NCBI GenBank assembly: GCA_029204225.1
Contig: CM055104.1
Span: 28,745,788-28,809,787, forward strand
Reading direction: 5' to 3'
From: Diphasiastrum complanatum
Taxonomy: Eukaryota; Streptophyta; Lycopodiopsida; Lycopodiales; Lycopodiaceae
DNA: 64,000 nucleotides
Below the pieces are notes generated by a model. That model had not been told where the DNA came from, did not search any database, and saw only the letters and a program-made list of their open reading frames with translations. Every line of letters begins with the position of its first letter. The first letter of the stretch is position 1. Position numbers and translations under genes: made by a program. Positions 22,031 through 35,000 of this stretch are shown here, piece after piece.

Positions 22031-22835
22031 CATCCAAAGTTTCTTTGGTCCCAGGTTCGAGCCTCCCCTTGGAAACCAAGAAGCATTATGTGCAATCAAC
22101 ATATCATATATGTAATGAAACCAAGAAAATGTTGCGGATTTGCTTTGTCTTGCTATTGCTTTTATGTATGCATGCTCTCCTTGCCTTTCTATAACTAAGG
22201 CTCTTGCATAGCTAATTTAAGTCCTACTACAACAAGAGGCTAGCTGACAAATAATTCAAAACTTTGGTACTAGAGCATTTTTTATGCAATGGAAAGGAAG
22301 GATTCCACAATTATAGTGCAATTAGAAAATAGTGTAGATACAAAGAGGAGGGAGAGAGAAGAATATCAAGGTGGACGTACTATGTTCGAGTGAATCTCTC
22401 TACCCTCAAGCCATTTCAATTTTGCTACCAGTTAATATCTTATATTTATTGCCATCTCATTGTAGCTATCATCTTTGCTGATCATCAGCTTGTTTGGATT
22501 ATAGAAATAGTTATGCTGTTATTGCATCTTAATCTGGATTTCAGACAATTCTTGATAAAGGGATCATAACTTAGAGGTAAGCGTTTCAGAAATTCTGCAA
22601 GGTCGATGTTTAGAGAAGCCTGCTACTTTGCTCCATATTGAAAAATTCAAGGCCTCAAAGGAATTCTTTTGGCTACCTTGACAATTGGTTTGTTGTAGAT
22701 CGAAGAAAGTTTTGATTTTGGATGATGAGTCGGACTGGTTCATCTTCTTTTCCGAGGGTTAGGAGATCAGAGAACTCGTGCAAGAATGAAGAGCACAAAT
22801 GGGTGCCCAAAAGAGAAGAATATGCAATGATCTTG
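22031..22835. other. 3' flank of the CSLD gene
   Basis: AT-rich sequence without ORFs of interest. A minus-strand AATAAA (plus TTTATT near 22,443) lies about 390 bases after the CSLD stop and is a possible polyadenylation signal. Confidence 0.35.
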
Positions 22836-25800
22836 TCAGGGGAACTGAAAGCCGCCTCCGATACTAGAGTCTTGAGTTGATCCTGGCGATGGAGGACTGA
22901 TGGAGACCCAGAGCAGTGAGATGATGATAGCTAAGAGGCCTGCCCACACAAAGACTATTGTGGGCGCGCGGCCACGCCTTCCCATCAGTCCCTTTGCAAA
23001 GGGATAGAGGTGGACCAGAACCCAGAAGCTGAAAAACACTCCTCCGATCAGCTGACTCCACTTCTTATTATCACTGTAAATTGTTTTTGACACTCCAACA
23101 GCTACAGCAATTAGGTTGATAATCATAATCGTGATGGGAGGAATCATTAGTGATGACCATTTCACTACGTAAAGATCAGCATAGGCGTCTTCTTCACCTT
23201 CGTTAGCTGATTTTGAGGTCAGAGTGAAGGAAATGTCCACTCCAGCAGTCACTTTGAGCAGTCCCTGAAGAACAGCTGCAAGATGGGCGCTTGTGCCTCC
23301 GATCAACCAGAATTGCTCATTTCGCCACCATTCCTCCAGTGTGATACCTGACCATCGCACCTCTAGAATTGCTAACATGCATAGAATGACAGTGCTGGCG
23401 AGAAGGTAGACTAGAAAGGTGATATTCAAACTCTGGACAATGAACTGGCCTGTGAACAAACACAAGGCAGGCAGAAAGCAGTAGACAACCAGGAAGATGG
23501 AGGTGAAAGGATATATGCCCGCGTTTAAGTAAGCTACGCGCTGCAGTAGCTTCAGCCGGGGGCTGCCGAGAAGCGCATTGTTTTTGGAGAAGAAGATCTC
23601 TACCGATCCAGTTGCCCATCTCAGCACCTGATGCAACCTGTCTGTCAGATTGATGGGTGCAGTTCCTCTGAAGGCATCTCTCTTTGTCACGCAGTAAACT
23701 GATCTCCACCCACGATTGTGCATGCGGAATCCTGTCACCACATCCTCTGTCACAGATCCGTAGATCCATCCCACGCGATTGCCCCACTCTGTTTTCTCTT
23801 CATAGGAGCAAGAAATCACACCGATGGCTTCTCGAACAGTCTCCGCATCAAGTGGCTGTCGAGGAGCTAGGAGAGCTCCAGGAGGGCGTGCATGCTTCAC
23901 TCTGTCGCTATCTGCAAGCGGCCTGCCTTGGAACTCCGCCACAGTGATGGAGGCAGTCAACACTACAGAATTACCAAAGCTTTTGGGCATCAACTGAGCT
24001 TCTATCTCATCAGTACCATCGCCTCCGCCACCACCTCCAATATTCAGCGCTGTTTCATCTGATTCCTGCCTTACTCTGACGTGGTTTGACTTCTTTTTTC
24101 CACCACAGCAGCCCCGATTCTTGTATCTCGGAGGATCAAACCCATACAGTGCGACCCTTCGGAACATGCAGCCAGTGCCGACATACATCGGACCTTGCAA
24201 GCCATCCAAAGCTCGCATGTTGACATCAAAGAAGACAGTGTTGTTATTAGCATACCGATCGCTTGGATCAATACCCTCAAATCTCTGCGGAAACTGCACG
24301 TAGCAGATGCGATCGCCGCTTGGATCCATCATGAAGCACATGGCTTCCCTGATGGCGAGAGAATTGAATATATAATGATCGCAGTCGAGATTCAGAATGA
24401 AAGCTCCGTTGGACATGACAGCACTACTGCGGACAAGTGCATTCATAGCTCCTGCCTTCTTGTTGTGATCGTAGCCTGGGCGTTTCTCCCTAGAGACGTA
24501 GACCAGCATGGGCAGGCGGATGTCAATTCCTGTGGTGTCGATCAGATCGTCGTCCGCTTTTCCCATAACTGGATCGTAACATGGAGGCTCCAGCATCACC
24601 TGAATTTGCCACACAAAAAACATGACGATGAGATCATTGTCAAATCAGTAGCTATCATCCATGGTTTTAGCACTGATGCAGCGTGAAATGTTCTGAGCAC
24701 AAGGTCAGCACTGGTACTTAATCAAGAAAACTTTCAAGATTTTATTTAGCACAACACATTGCGCTCAATTGATTTGTTGGTCTAATGTTGATGCATCATG
24801 CCAGCTAGAACCGAGACACCAGCCAGAGGGCTAATTTTTATAGAAACATATAAGAAGTTCGGATGGGCTGAATGTAACGAGGTACTCCAAATCTCAAAAT
24901 ACGGGAGTCTTCTTGCGAAAGGGGTTGGGGGGTGGCTATCGTCATGCTACTTGGCTTGTCTTTTGGCATTCCCCAGTGGTAATTTATTCGGCAGATTTCA
25001 CAGCAGCTGGCGATTGTTTGTTTTTCTCAACATAATTGTCATCGCACTGGTGGTTTATTCAGCGGATATTAGAGCAGCAAAATGTTGACAATTAATAGCA
25101 AATGAGATATCATCCAGCAGATCTTATATCAACAAAATGCATCAGGAAAGCTGCTACACACTTTCGAGTCTCGGCATGAATGTAGCCCTGATTGTTCACA
25201 ATTAATTGCAAATAATCTGAAACGTACTTCATGGCTGTGAAGAAGATGGATGGATCGCTAAATGAACTGTCTTGGCCAAGAAAGATATTAGAATCTTACA
25301 TGCATGGGGATAGTAACCTAATACCTGAATTATGCTATCATGATCTCCTCTTTTATGATCCTTTGCTGCAAAGCTCCATGTTCCAGGCCAATGCGTTCCA
25401 TCTGACATCCATGTGGCCTTCTCAATCTTGGCGGGATCCATTGCAGAAACAATACCGCTTTCATGTAGCTCTCTCTTTGACTTGATCTCGTCATGTGAAT
25501 TGTATGCTTCCGATCTCCTTCTGATCGCATCTGGCAGCCCGTTGATTCTCACCTTCATCTCATCATACTCTCTCTTCACTCTCCGCCTGTCTTTCACAAA
25601 GTCAGCTCGCTTTTTGTTCTTCGTTGGATCTCCCTTTAGGGAGAAGTAGGATTCTGGGTTGCGAGGCTCGATGTCATGCTTACGGCAAAAGGGAACCCAC
25701 ATTTGCGCGAAGCTGGCTGCTTCAGCTAGAGCTTCGAAGGTGAGGAGAGCTCCACCATCATCGGAGAGGTAGCAGGAGAGCTTCTCCACGGGATACTGCA

Positions 25801-27165
25801 CTGCAAGAATGGAGAGAATAGTGTTGGCTGTGACAAGAGGAGGCTCTTTCTCTGGATCAGCAGTGGAAACGAACACATCCACCCCTGGCAGATCCGATCG
25901 TCCTTTGGGGTTTTTTGGTCCAGGCATCTCAAATTTCTCCCTCAGCACCGTGAGATCGGTGAAGCGGTTCACTGGGCAGAGCTTTGGCAACTGATCCAGC
26001 ACCCAGGAGAAAGCAAACCAGATCTCGCACACCACTGACATTCCCCATAGCCACATGGCATCCCTGTTGGGATGAACGACACGCCACCATAGAAAGAAAA
26101 TCAGCACCATCAGCCTCGTGATCACCAGCAACCTGCAAAGGCATATTCAATCGCACTGAAACTCAAGCAGTTCCATGTAAACTAGCGGAAATCTATAAGG
26201 ATCGAAACCAGAGAGAGGACATGATTGATTCTATATTGCTACCTGTAAGGACTGATGATGGCTGCTGCGATGCCTACTTTCCTGCACAATGGCTGTTTCG
26301 ATTTTTCGTGAAAATCAGGAGGAGCTCCTACGTTGCTCGCCCGCTTGCCTTGGTAGGCGTCCTCCTTCGGCCACACCGCGTTCCCATAACCATACGTGCC
26401 TCTTGTCTCGAACAGCCACAACGAGTGTTCGAATTCAGAGGCTTGATTGCTGAGGATCGCCGCAACAGTTGACTTGCTGGGCTTCAACACTGACAACCTT
26501 CGCTCCTCCGCTGAATCATCTGCTGTGGAAGGCAGTTGAGGCAAAGCCGAGCTGCGAGCTGCAGGTTCATCGTCTATCTTGTAGGACTCCTTGCAGCCGC
26601 GGCAGACTCCCCCATTACTGATAGCCTCAACGTAGCAATCTCTGCAAACCTTGAAGCCACACACACAGGGAGTGACCAATCTTCCTCGCTCATCAGTCAT
26701 CGCCTTCTCGTCGCATCCAGGGATGGAGCAGACAAAACCTCTACCATCTGCTCCAGTTTTGGAGGAATCACTCTCATCTCGATCTATCAGCTTGTCCAGA
26801 ACGTGGCCTCTAGTCACATTCTTGTATCCACCGCTGAATAAAGTGTTGGAGACATGTTGCTGCTCTTTTGGAGCAATCGCAGTTTGATTATGCTCGGGCG
26901 TAGCAGACATGGGTTGATTATCTGGAGTGGGTGGCATATGCACAGTATAATTCAGGTTCAATGTCTCTCCTAGCATCTCGATTGGAATGTCACTGTCTTG
27001 TGAGAGAAAATGTATGTGACGACCGCTGGAGCTTCGCCTTGTAACCATGCCAGCGGGTGCTCTTGTGGAAGTGCTACTTGGAGGGTTAAGCGACCTCTGA
27101 TTCGATAAAATCATCTGGGATCGGCCCCCCCCTGGAGGTATATTGGATGATCCGGTAGATGCCAT
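22836..27165 (-). CDS. CSLD: Cellulose synthase-like protein D (family 2 glycosyltransferase)
   Basis: Three coding exons: 27,165-26,243, 26,132-25,325 and 24,599-22,836, total 1,164 residues, normal for CSLD. Introns are 110 and 725 bases with GT..AG ends; exon 1 ends inside an Arg codon (AG|G) and exon 2 ends in phase 0. The start is [11 protein letters not shown] in a good context (GGT ATG G). Domains: Ser/Pro-rich N-terminus with [14 protein letters not shown]; a RING-like zinc finger with eight Cys at about 146-191; two membrane helices at 309-356; a catalytic loop with DDGG (432-435), DCDH (649-652), TED (861-863) and QVLRW (901-905); then about six C-terminal helices; end GGGFQFP. All catalytic motifs are present. 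CSLDs are membrane polysaccharide synthases making beta-1,4-glucan or mannan in tip-growing and dividing cells. The gene looks intact; which CSLD paralogue is not decidable here. Confidence 0.95.
24600..25324 (-). other. CSLD intron 2
   Basis: Donor CAG|GTATTAGG at 25,325/25,324 and acceptor AAATTCAG|GTGATG at 24,600/24,599. The spliced product joins DSIIQ to VMLEPP, the normal CSLD reading. Short open frames inside it on either strand have no family features. Confidence 0.9.
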
Positions 27166-27902
27166 ACCTGATTTTTGCTTTGTACGATCTATTACTACCC
27201 AACAAAGATCCACTTTTTGCTTTGGAATTGGTAACTGCGGGCTTGAGAAAATTATCCAAACTTTTCGATCACTGTACTTACTGCAGTGAGCTTTTCAGCC
27301 AAACTAGATTAAAATGGGGTTATCAAGGAAGAATTTGCTTGATTGAAAAGATCTCATGACTTATGATTGTATTATTGAAATGTAAGACAATGGTAATGTG
27401 ATAACTTAATCTTAGTCAATCATCTAGTAAAACGTAAATGATACAAATGACAGTGGTCCATACACCACCCGTAAGCATCAGATTTCGCATCTGCTGAATT
27501 ACATTGTTGCAATTGGCAATTAGTATAGAGTTCTTGTGGCAAGTCATACGTATCAAAAAATGCCATTCAATCTTGCTGGATGAGATAAGTTTCTAATGTC
27601 AATTTTTAGGAACTAATAAGCTAGTATAGCTATCCATAAAAAATTAGACGATCCACAATTTACTGCATGACCCACAATCTGATTGCAGCATCCAACTCTC
27701 GTGAGCACATTCGGGCCCATATCTCCTGCCGCATTGAGCAAACCTTGAATTTGAACAGCTTACTTCAGATCAGCAATCTGCACTATTCCGACAGATGAGC
27801 AAACCCAGGATTTCTGTAAGTTGTTATGAATCCTAAACGTTGCAGCTTAAAAAATGGGAGTAACTGGGAAGTTTTAAATCATACAAGAGATTAAAATTCA
27901 CG

Positions 27903-28290
27903 TCCAGAGAGAGAGAGAGAGAGAGCGAGAGAGAGTTAAAGATTGAATGAAGAATTAAAGGGACATTCCCTCAAATCTGCTTCCAACATTGCAAAATTCA
28001 AATGCGATGGACCCAGAAGTAGTACCAGTGTAGTAACAATACATGCTGCAATCAAAGTCAGACGATCATGATGATCATAATAGCCCACATCGCAGAGATC
28101 ACAGATTACACCATACTATAACTTCTAATAAGTATGGAAGGAGGAGTAGTGGAACGTCATGGCAATGCAATGCATAAAGAACAAAAGAAATTATAGAGGT
28201 CGTGGCCTAAGACTCGGACAAGGAAATATGCAATATGCCACAGATTCCAAAGTATGCAATCCTTTGCGCAAAAAGATGTGCAATCGAGCG

Positions 28291-28323
<33 letters not shown>
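27903..28323. repeat. GA tracts in the CSLD upstream region
   Basis: Interrupted (GA)n tracts at about 27,904-27,936 and 28,288-28,323 lie 0.74-1.16 kb upstream of the CSLD ATG. Read in the gene direction they are CT-rich. Plant promoters and leaders often carry such tracts, which can bind GAGA-binding (BBR/BPC) factors. A regulatory role is only inferred. Confidence 0.6.
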
Positions 28324-28329
<6 letters not shown>

Positions 28330-28637
28330 GGCGAGACGTGGCCATAAGAACAGGTGGGCAAGCCACGTTGAGAAAGGGGGTGGGTCCTATGCATAAATTA
28401 CACACGATATAGCTTCTAGGATTCTACTTGCTATGGTTTACTAAAGCATCTCCCTTTCACCATGGCTCCTTCTTAGACTTCTTTTGTTGGGTTTCCCTTG
28501 TTGTAAGGCCATCCCATGGGCCTTTTCAAGCTACTTGCTACGTCACCACGAAAAAATCCACATCACTATATACGAAGTCTTATTATATATATACATATAT
28601 ACAATGGAGTTGATAATCATGCAAATCTCTATATTAC

Positions 28638-28718
28638 ACACACACACACACACGCGTAATGTGCACACCAAGACACATGCACACCAAGACACGCATGCTC
28701 ACACATGCGCGTACTCTC

Positions 28719-28769
<51 letters not shown>
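28638..28769. repeat. (CA)n and (TC)n microsatellites
   Basis: (AC)n near 28,637-28,653, then AGACACATGCACACCA-type short repeats, then (TC)n from about 28,720 to 28,768. Confidence 0.9.
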
Positions 28770-28770
<1 letters not shown>

Positions 28771-28800
28771 CAACACCTCACATTATGGCTATTTCTTAAT

Positions 28801-28842
28801 CTAAAACCCTAAAAACAAGTGTAACCCTAAAAAAACCCTAAT
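28801..28842 (+). promoter_or_regulatory. Telo-box-like cluster followed by CT-rich leader-like sequence
   Basis: Three ACCCTAA copies occur within about 40 bases. AAACCCTAA is the plant telo-box found in promoters of ribosomal-protein and translation genes. It is followed by CT-rich sequence with a TATATAT at about 28,916-28,922. No ORF follows on either strand, so it may be a promoter remnant or chance. Confidence 0.3.
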
Positions 28843-29111
28843 TTTAAAAAAAAACCAACCCCTCACCCTGGATCGCTCTCGCCCTTCTGCGCTCTCTCTC
28901 TTTCTCCCTCCACGCATATATATCTCCTTCTCTCTATGAAACGAAACTTCTAGATCTTTCTCTCTCTACGAAATTTCAGCCTCTTTTTGGAAAGTTCCAA
29001 AAACCTGCCCGTCACCCTTCAGCTACGCCCTTCAACTACTTGTCATTGATGTTTTAGGGCACACGTGGCCCAATGAAAATGCAGGATTCGTCTTTTCTCC
29101 AGAACAGCATA

Positions 29112-29232
<121 letters not shown>

Positions 29233-29599
29233 TTACTATTTTGGCTTAAGGTCCATTTATGGTTTCTTTTGAGAAGTTAAAGTTCAATTGAGCAACATTT
29301 TTATGGTGATGGCTTCTTACTGCATGACTATGGCCACAAAAGGTAATCACATAAGTTGTTTGCCATTTGGCAAGGCGAAACCATGCTTCAGGTATAGAAA
29401 ATAAACAAGGTGGGAATATATAGAGATCTACGACATGTTGGTTACTTGGACAAGGTGCAAATTGATGAGTCCACTAGAAGAGCTACAAGCACTTTCGCTA
29501 CACATGAACAATCTATGAGGCTATGCATGTGGATGCATCCTCACTAGTGATAAAGCCACAATGAACGTGTTATGTTTAATTAATGATTTACCACACTGT

Positions 29600-30860
29600 C
29601 ACACATGAAGGCAATATTGCAAATGAGATCAAAATTAAACAATTCCCACTATAAAAAGGATGTATAATTGTGTTCAATCCTATTGGATTTATTCCTTCTC
29701 TTCCTAAATCTCATTGTTAATCTAAATTCATTCATATTGCTGCATATTTACGCGTATTGATATACAAGAATCGAAGATAGGAATCTACACAACAGTCAAA
29801 CTATCGAGGAAGTCGAGTGTCGACTTTCGACAGGTGCTCGAATGTTCGATTCAACCAACTATTGAATCGAACATTCGTCCTTGACACCTTCAACTCCAGC
29901 CTATGCGCCCTAGACTTGACAATGACATATTGTCGACTATTTTGCTGACATGGTACCACTCTAAATAAAGCTAGTCAACTATACTAGCTAGTTACTGCAC
30001 TATGCAACTGTTTTGACAATGACAGGAGCAATGATCTTTATGTTGCTCAGATAGTGTCAGCCACTTCTTCCACCTACCTGGATAGTGTCAACCATGATCG
30101 TTTCCAAGATCTACCTTAGATAGCAAATCACAATGTCTCTATACATTTGCATATATGTCTATAATGATCACACATACATGTCGAATTGTATCAAGCAAAC
30201 AAGCATTCAGAATCGGATGATCATTGTAATTAATCAACAAACATTGTAGATGTTATGACATCGATTAGATTCAGATAGATAGTCAGAATGGATGGCAAAG
30301 CCTTCACGTTGATCATCCTCAATATCTCAGATACACAAATCGGCCACGTATCTAAAGCTCAGACATTGAAAGAAGTCTGGGACATCCTCAGTACACTGTA
30401 CAACATGCTCGGCACGTAACTTCTATGCTACACCTTAGAAGTTCTTCTCTCTCAAGATGGCCAATGGTGATTCACTACAAAATCACATTAACCAGTTCAA
30501 GATCCTCCTACAAGAGATTACTGATGTCCGATCAGTCATCGACGATCAAGACGCATTGATAACACTGTTATGGAGCTTGTCATCCATGCACGAAAACTAG
30601 ATGATGTTCTGACACACTCATATCTAACTCATCAAGAGTTATCACTCTGCTTTTGTGAGAACAGAATGGAAAAAATGGAGCTTTTAGTTTTTTGAATGGA
30701 AACTCACACGCTTTTTATGCAAACAAAAGCTCGAATAAGCAAAAGAAGAAAGTTGCACTCAGAAAAAAAGGCATGGTATAGAATGAGTCATTGTTATTCT
30801 GCTATCAATCAAGCTCTGAATACTTCTATTATCAAAAGATGATTACTTTGGCATTATAGA
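29600..30860 (+). pseudogene. Copia LTR/leader and gag remnant
   Basis: A TATA-like CACTATAAAAAGG near 29,648 suggests an LTR promoter. A leader with a stem-loop follows, then a copia gag reading from about 30,240: DGKAFTLIILNISDTQIGHV, then LKEVWDILSTLY, typical of UBN2-type gag. Stops and frame changes occur from 30,418 on. A tyrosine- and serine-rich stretch near 30,800 may be a ruined zinc knuckle (CYQSSSEYFYYQK). No protease or pol follows. LTR boundaries are not resolved. Confidence 0.55.
29839..29877 (+). repeat. Perfect 16-bp stem with 7-base loop
   Basis: Arms CGAATGTTCGATTCAA (29,839-29,854) and TTGAATCGAACATTCG (29,862-29,877) are exact reverse complements around CCAACTA. It lies between the LTR-like promoter and the gag remnant, where retroelement leaders carry structured packaging or dimerisation signals. 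Confidence 0.9.
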
Positions 30861-31560
30861 CTTGTTCCATTAGAGGAAATATGGGCCTAAAGAGGGCCTT
30901 TCTAAAAGATGTTTTTTTTATTTTTTTCCTCATTTACGTTGCCATGTGGACCAATAGAACTACTAATATCATGCATCTACATTATGTAGCTTGTCTCAAA
31001 TTAAAATAAACAACATCTGGCAGCATATGGAAATGTTATTGGATGTTGAGACCTACCCTTCCAACTCATCACTACCCAAGGGACCCAACCAAATTTTAAA
31101 TGGATATGCCAGAAGGCTATGCAGGGTTAAAATGAGTAAATCGAGGTAGCTTTGATGAGAATACCTTATCAAATCATAGTTTACTAGTTAACTAGAGTTA
31201 ACCCATAGCACCAAAAAGCTCAATGTTTCAAAATTGTGTTTACATAGATTCTCAACAAGCTAGCTTTCTGATCTTACTGGAAGGCTAGAATTATGGATTT
31301 CAGAACATCATCAGGAGAAAAATTTATAACTAAAATATTAGTTCAACATGTGTATATGCATTCAGAGTTAAATTTGCAAGGACTGAACTGTCATAATTAC
31401 AAAAAAAACAACTATGAGTATTGATATATTATTTGTACTTCAAATCTACTTTTTTCATTCTGGATCATTTATTTCTAAAGCACTAATCTGATCATTTTTC
31501 TATTACAGATTTATATCCTTCCAATATAAATGAATGGGGACCATATGGATCTGTTGCAGG

Positions 31561-32028
31561 TGTAAGGATCACCAAATGAGATCTGACTAGATCCTGTTGC
31601 AAAACAACCAAAAGAACACCTGTGGAGCAAAACCACCCATCCAAACCTAGATCCCTCCTAGCCCCCAAGCCATAGTGAAGAACCTGAGAGAGAGGAGGAG
31701 AAACAGGCTCAAGAAACTGAATTTCCAATAGGAAGACGGGCGAGTTTCCAATGGACATATTCTCCTCATAAGAGAGAGATTATTCTCCCTAGGATTCCCA
31801 TGCAACCTATTTTGAGCTATTAACCTCCTATTCTTGTATTAAAGCAGTCATTCACTATGCATGTGCTCCTATGTCCAATTATAGGTCTGGGCCCTCATAT
31901 AATTATTAATTACTTTACAGGCCAGGCTGGCATGACAAGGCATAACCAATAACCACTTACACCTGGAGTGACTGGCTATCCACATCAGGAATTATTTCGA
32001 CTCCCTTATACAGGACATGGACGTAACA
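31561..32028 (-). repeat. 3' LTR of the LARD-like element, 468 bp
   Basis: On the minus strand it starts TGTTACGTCC and ends ATCCTTACA, the TG..CA termini of an LTR. Its 5' half (31,800-32,028) matches 37,029-37,256 in direct orientation. Its 3' half (31,561-31,775) matches 36,790-37,028 only in inverted orientation. Confidence 0.75.
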
Positions 32029-32043
32029 TTCTTCTCCCCTTAA
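32029..32043 (-). other. Polypurine tract
   Basis: TTAAGGGGAGAAGAA on the minus strand, immediately 5' of the TGTTACG LTR start. It primes plus-strand DNA synthesis in LTR elements. All purine except the first two bases. Confidence 0.7.
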
Positions 32044-35000
32044 ACCAGTTATGTCCTCAAAACAAGTAACTAGGAAAAACACAATTTGTATGCTTTTACC
32101 TCTTCCCATGAATCATTATCCTCAATTTGACCAACCAACCTAAGTAAGCACACAGAGATTGAACAATTTCTCCATTGCTTGTCTCTGATCCTGAGTACTC
32201 ATTCAAGGTCCAAAGGTACATTGAGCGATAAATCTTCCAAATGGACAAAATCTTCAATACATCAAACTGTCATCATCATATAAACTAAATTTACATGATA
32301 CACTAGATGAGCGGTTGACCAAATCAGAAGATTAAGCTTAAAAGCTAACAAATCAATCATTTAACTTTTACGATTACCCTGAAAATCAATCTTTAGTCTG
32401 ACTTCAGTATCAGATAAGTATTTAGAGATGGGATAATTCTCAAATTATTTGTCTCTACACTGAAATACTATATCGACCTCTTAGAAGTACACTAAAAGAT
32501 AAATTTCCCTATTGGGTTTGATTCTCTCCAATCTAATAACATCACCTTCATGTACCTCAATTTACATGAATCACTGGGTGAGTCCTCACCTTACACTGGA
32601 AATCAATGTTCAAAAGTTAAAGATCCAAAACAATTATAGTCCAAGACTATCCACAAGTTACTTGTAGACCTATCATAAATGCTTCTTGATACAAAACTCA
32701 TCCCACCAAAATCTCTTAGGAGATCCATCAAGATAAAAATGACTTCAACTCAGTCCTAAGTACCCCAAAATACTCTCCTGAGATAAGTGCTCTATCCCTA
32801 GCATCATATACTAGAAAATAGCAACCATTCAATCTTGATAGACTTAACTGCTCCTAATTAATTGGGGATTTTAGGCTGAAAAACAGTACACAAGCATTCC
32901 TTGACTATAATCTATAAAGGTAAGCAAATTTCTCATAAGTAAACAATTACTTAATGAAATATCTGTGAGATCCAAACAATCTCAAGTTTGTACACAAATT
33001 TAGAGTTCAAGTAACAAATCTAAATTTTAACTCCACCAATTGATCAAGAATTACTCATCATCTTAAGAATCATCATATTTCCATATAATCATTTAATGAC
33101 CTTTAAGTATCAATTTATGATCCGTCAATCATAAACATTTAGAATCTTATGATTCGTCAATCATAATCTATCAAATTCTAAACCCATAATCATTTAGAGA
33201 TACTGGAGTACATGCACAACATACCACTCATGAAATATAAGAAACATTCTAAAATCTTTTCCACAAGGAAAATTATTAAATTCCAAGAATATTCTTCCAT
33301 CTCGATTTTTAACTAAATTATGAGTTCCAAATTCTACAATCATCCAAGTGATTAAAGACCATTATAACATTTGTCTTTAACAAATAATAAACTTTATACA
33401 ATCACCTAGAACCACATCTAGAGATTATAAAGTTCTACTGAATTCAGTGGTTATCCTTGACATTAGTTAGACTCTGTCATCCAATGTATGTATATGAGCT
33501 CACTGGGATATAGTCAATAACTTAGGATATTTCTACTTCAAGAAATATTCTATATCAAGAATCTTCTATATTCTATGCAAAATTCTCATAAATGAATCCA
33601 AATGACTCACTAATCATGTGACTTATAAGCAATATAGATCAAAATAAACAACTCCATGTGAATTCTCTTCACACTGCTTATTATCCAATTAACTTCTAAT
33701 CAGGAGTAATCCAATTACTCGAGTCAATTGTAAATAATTCAGAAATCTTAAATGTCTAGGTGCATATCTCAATTATACATGTATAACACCACATTTAGAT
33801 CTTCTTCCAAACCATAAATAAGTTAATGAATTATCCTTTCCACAGAAAGAGACATTAACCTACAAGTAATTGTTCCACACATTACTTGTTCATAAGTCTA
33901 TGTACTCTGACTAGTTTAAGTATACGATATAAATTCAATACATAGGAAACACATAGTAGAACCACCAGATTAAGATGTACATAAGCAACTTATCCAACTA
34001 TGTTCCTATACATAAACATAGGCTATAAACTGACAGATATCCGCAATCTGCATATGTTGCTCACATAATTCACTGAGAATCTTGCAACTCAGCTACCAAA
34101 GAACTCTATTTCTCATGAGTAAATAACATATCTGGGAAATCTTTGAAGTGAATAACTCCACATCACAAGTTTTCCAACCATCTAACTCTTATTAACAAAA
34201 TTCCTTCTACCAATCAGCCTACAACAGATCTTAGCGTACAAACCAAGATTAGGCTAACTCATACAGACATCTTTGGACATAGAGTTAAGATTAAATCTTT
34301 ATTCCACTGATCCAATCCATATCAAAATGGTACTTGGTAACAATCAGTGAATCTTAATTTAATCTTTACCACTACTTCCCATATTAATGAATATCTCACA
34401 GCTCAATAACCCCAAAACTCATCTAGTTCCAGATTACTCAAAATAATCACTTAGAGATTTTGTCTATTTCAAACTGGATAGTTCTACCATTGCACACATA
34501 CAAGATTTTTTTCCGAAATCAATGCAACTGGCTGATTCCACGAAAGACTTATTCCTATCTTTTCTTCCCCCCTTTTAAAAAAGAAATTCCATAATTTCGA
34601 TTTAAAAGTTCCCAGAAAACAAGATTTGAAAAAGTCAGTAATGAGTATCCAATACTATTACAAACAAGACACTCCTCATAATCGTAGAATATCTTATCCC
34701 AAATGATAGAAATATTATCTCTCAATAATCAACTATCAATAGAGACTAACGTTAGGGTTCAAGAAACCTAAGTCCGAGCCATATTCAAAAATCTTATATG
34801 GAAGTACAATTTCATATAATTATAACAGTCCTTCATAACAGAGTTCTACACTAGAAGGAATTATATAAATCTCAATCCAATTGTCATGTATTAAGAAAGT
34901 TCTAAAGAGTAGAGGTTTAATAAAATAGAGAAATAGATTTAAAGGCTTCCATATTTTGTAATTAATGAGATACCATTTAGGGATTGATCTATATCTCATA

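Noticed and set aside
24195-24686. 163-codon plus-strand ORF antisense to CSLD
   Set aside because: It is a shadow of the conserved CSLD coding exon 3; no independent features.
24798-25088. 96-codon ORF in CSLD intron 2
   Set aside because: No motif or coding signature, and lies wholly inside an intron with good splice sites.
28801-28842. Interstitial telomere repeat
   Set aside because: Only three imperfectly spaced ACCCTAA units, far too short for a telomeric tract; telo-box is the better description.
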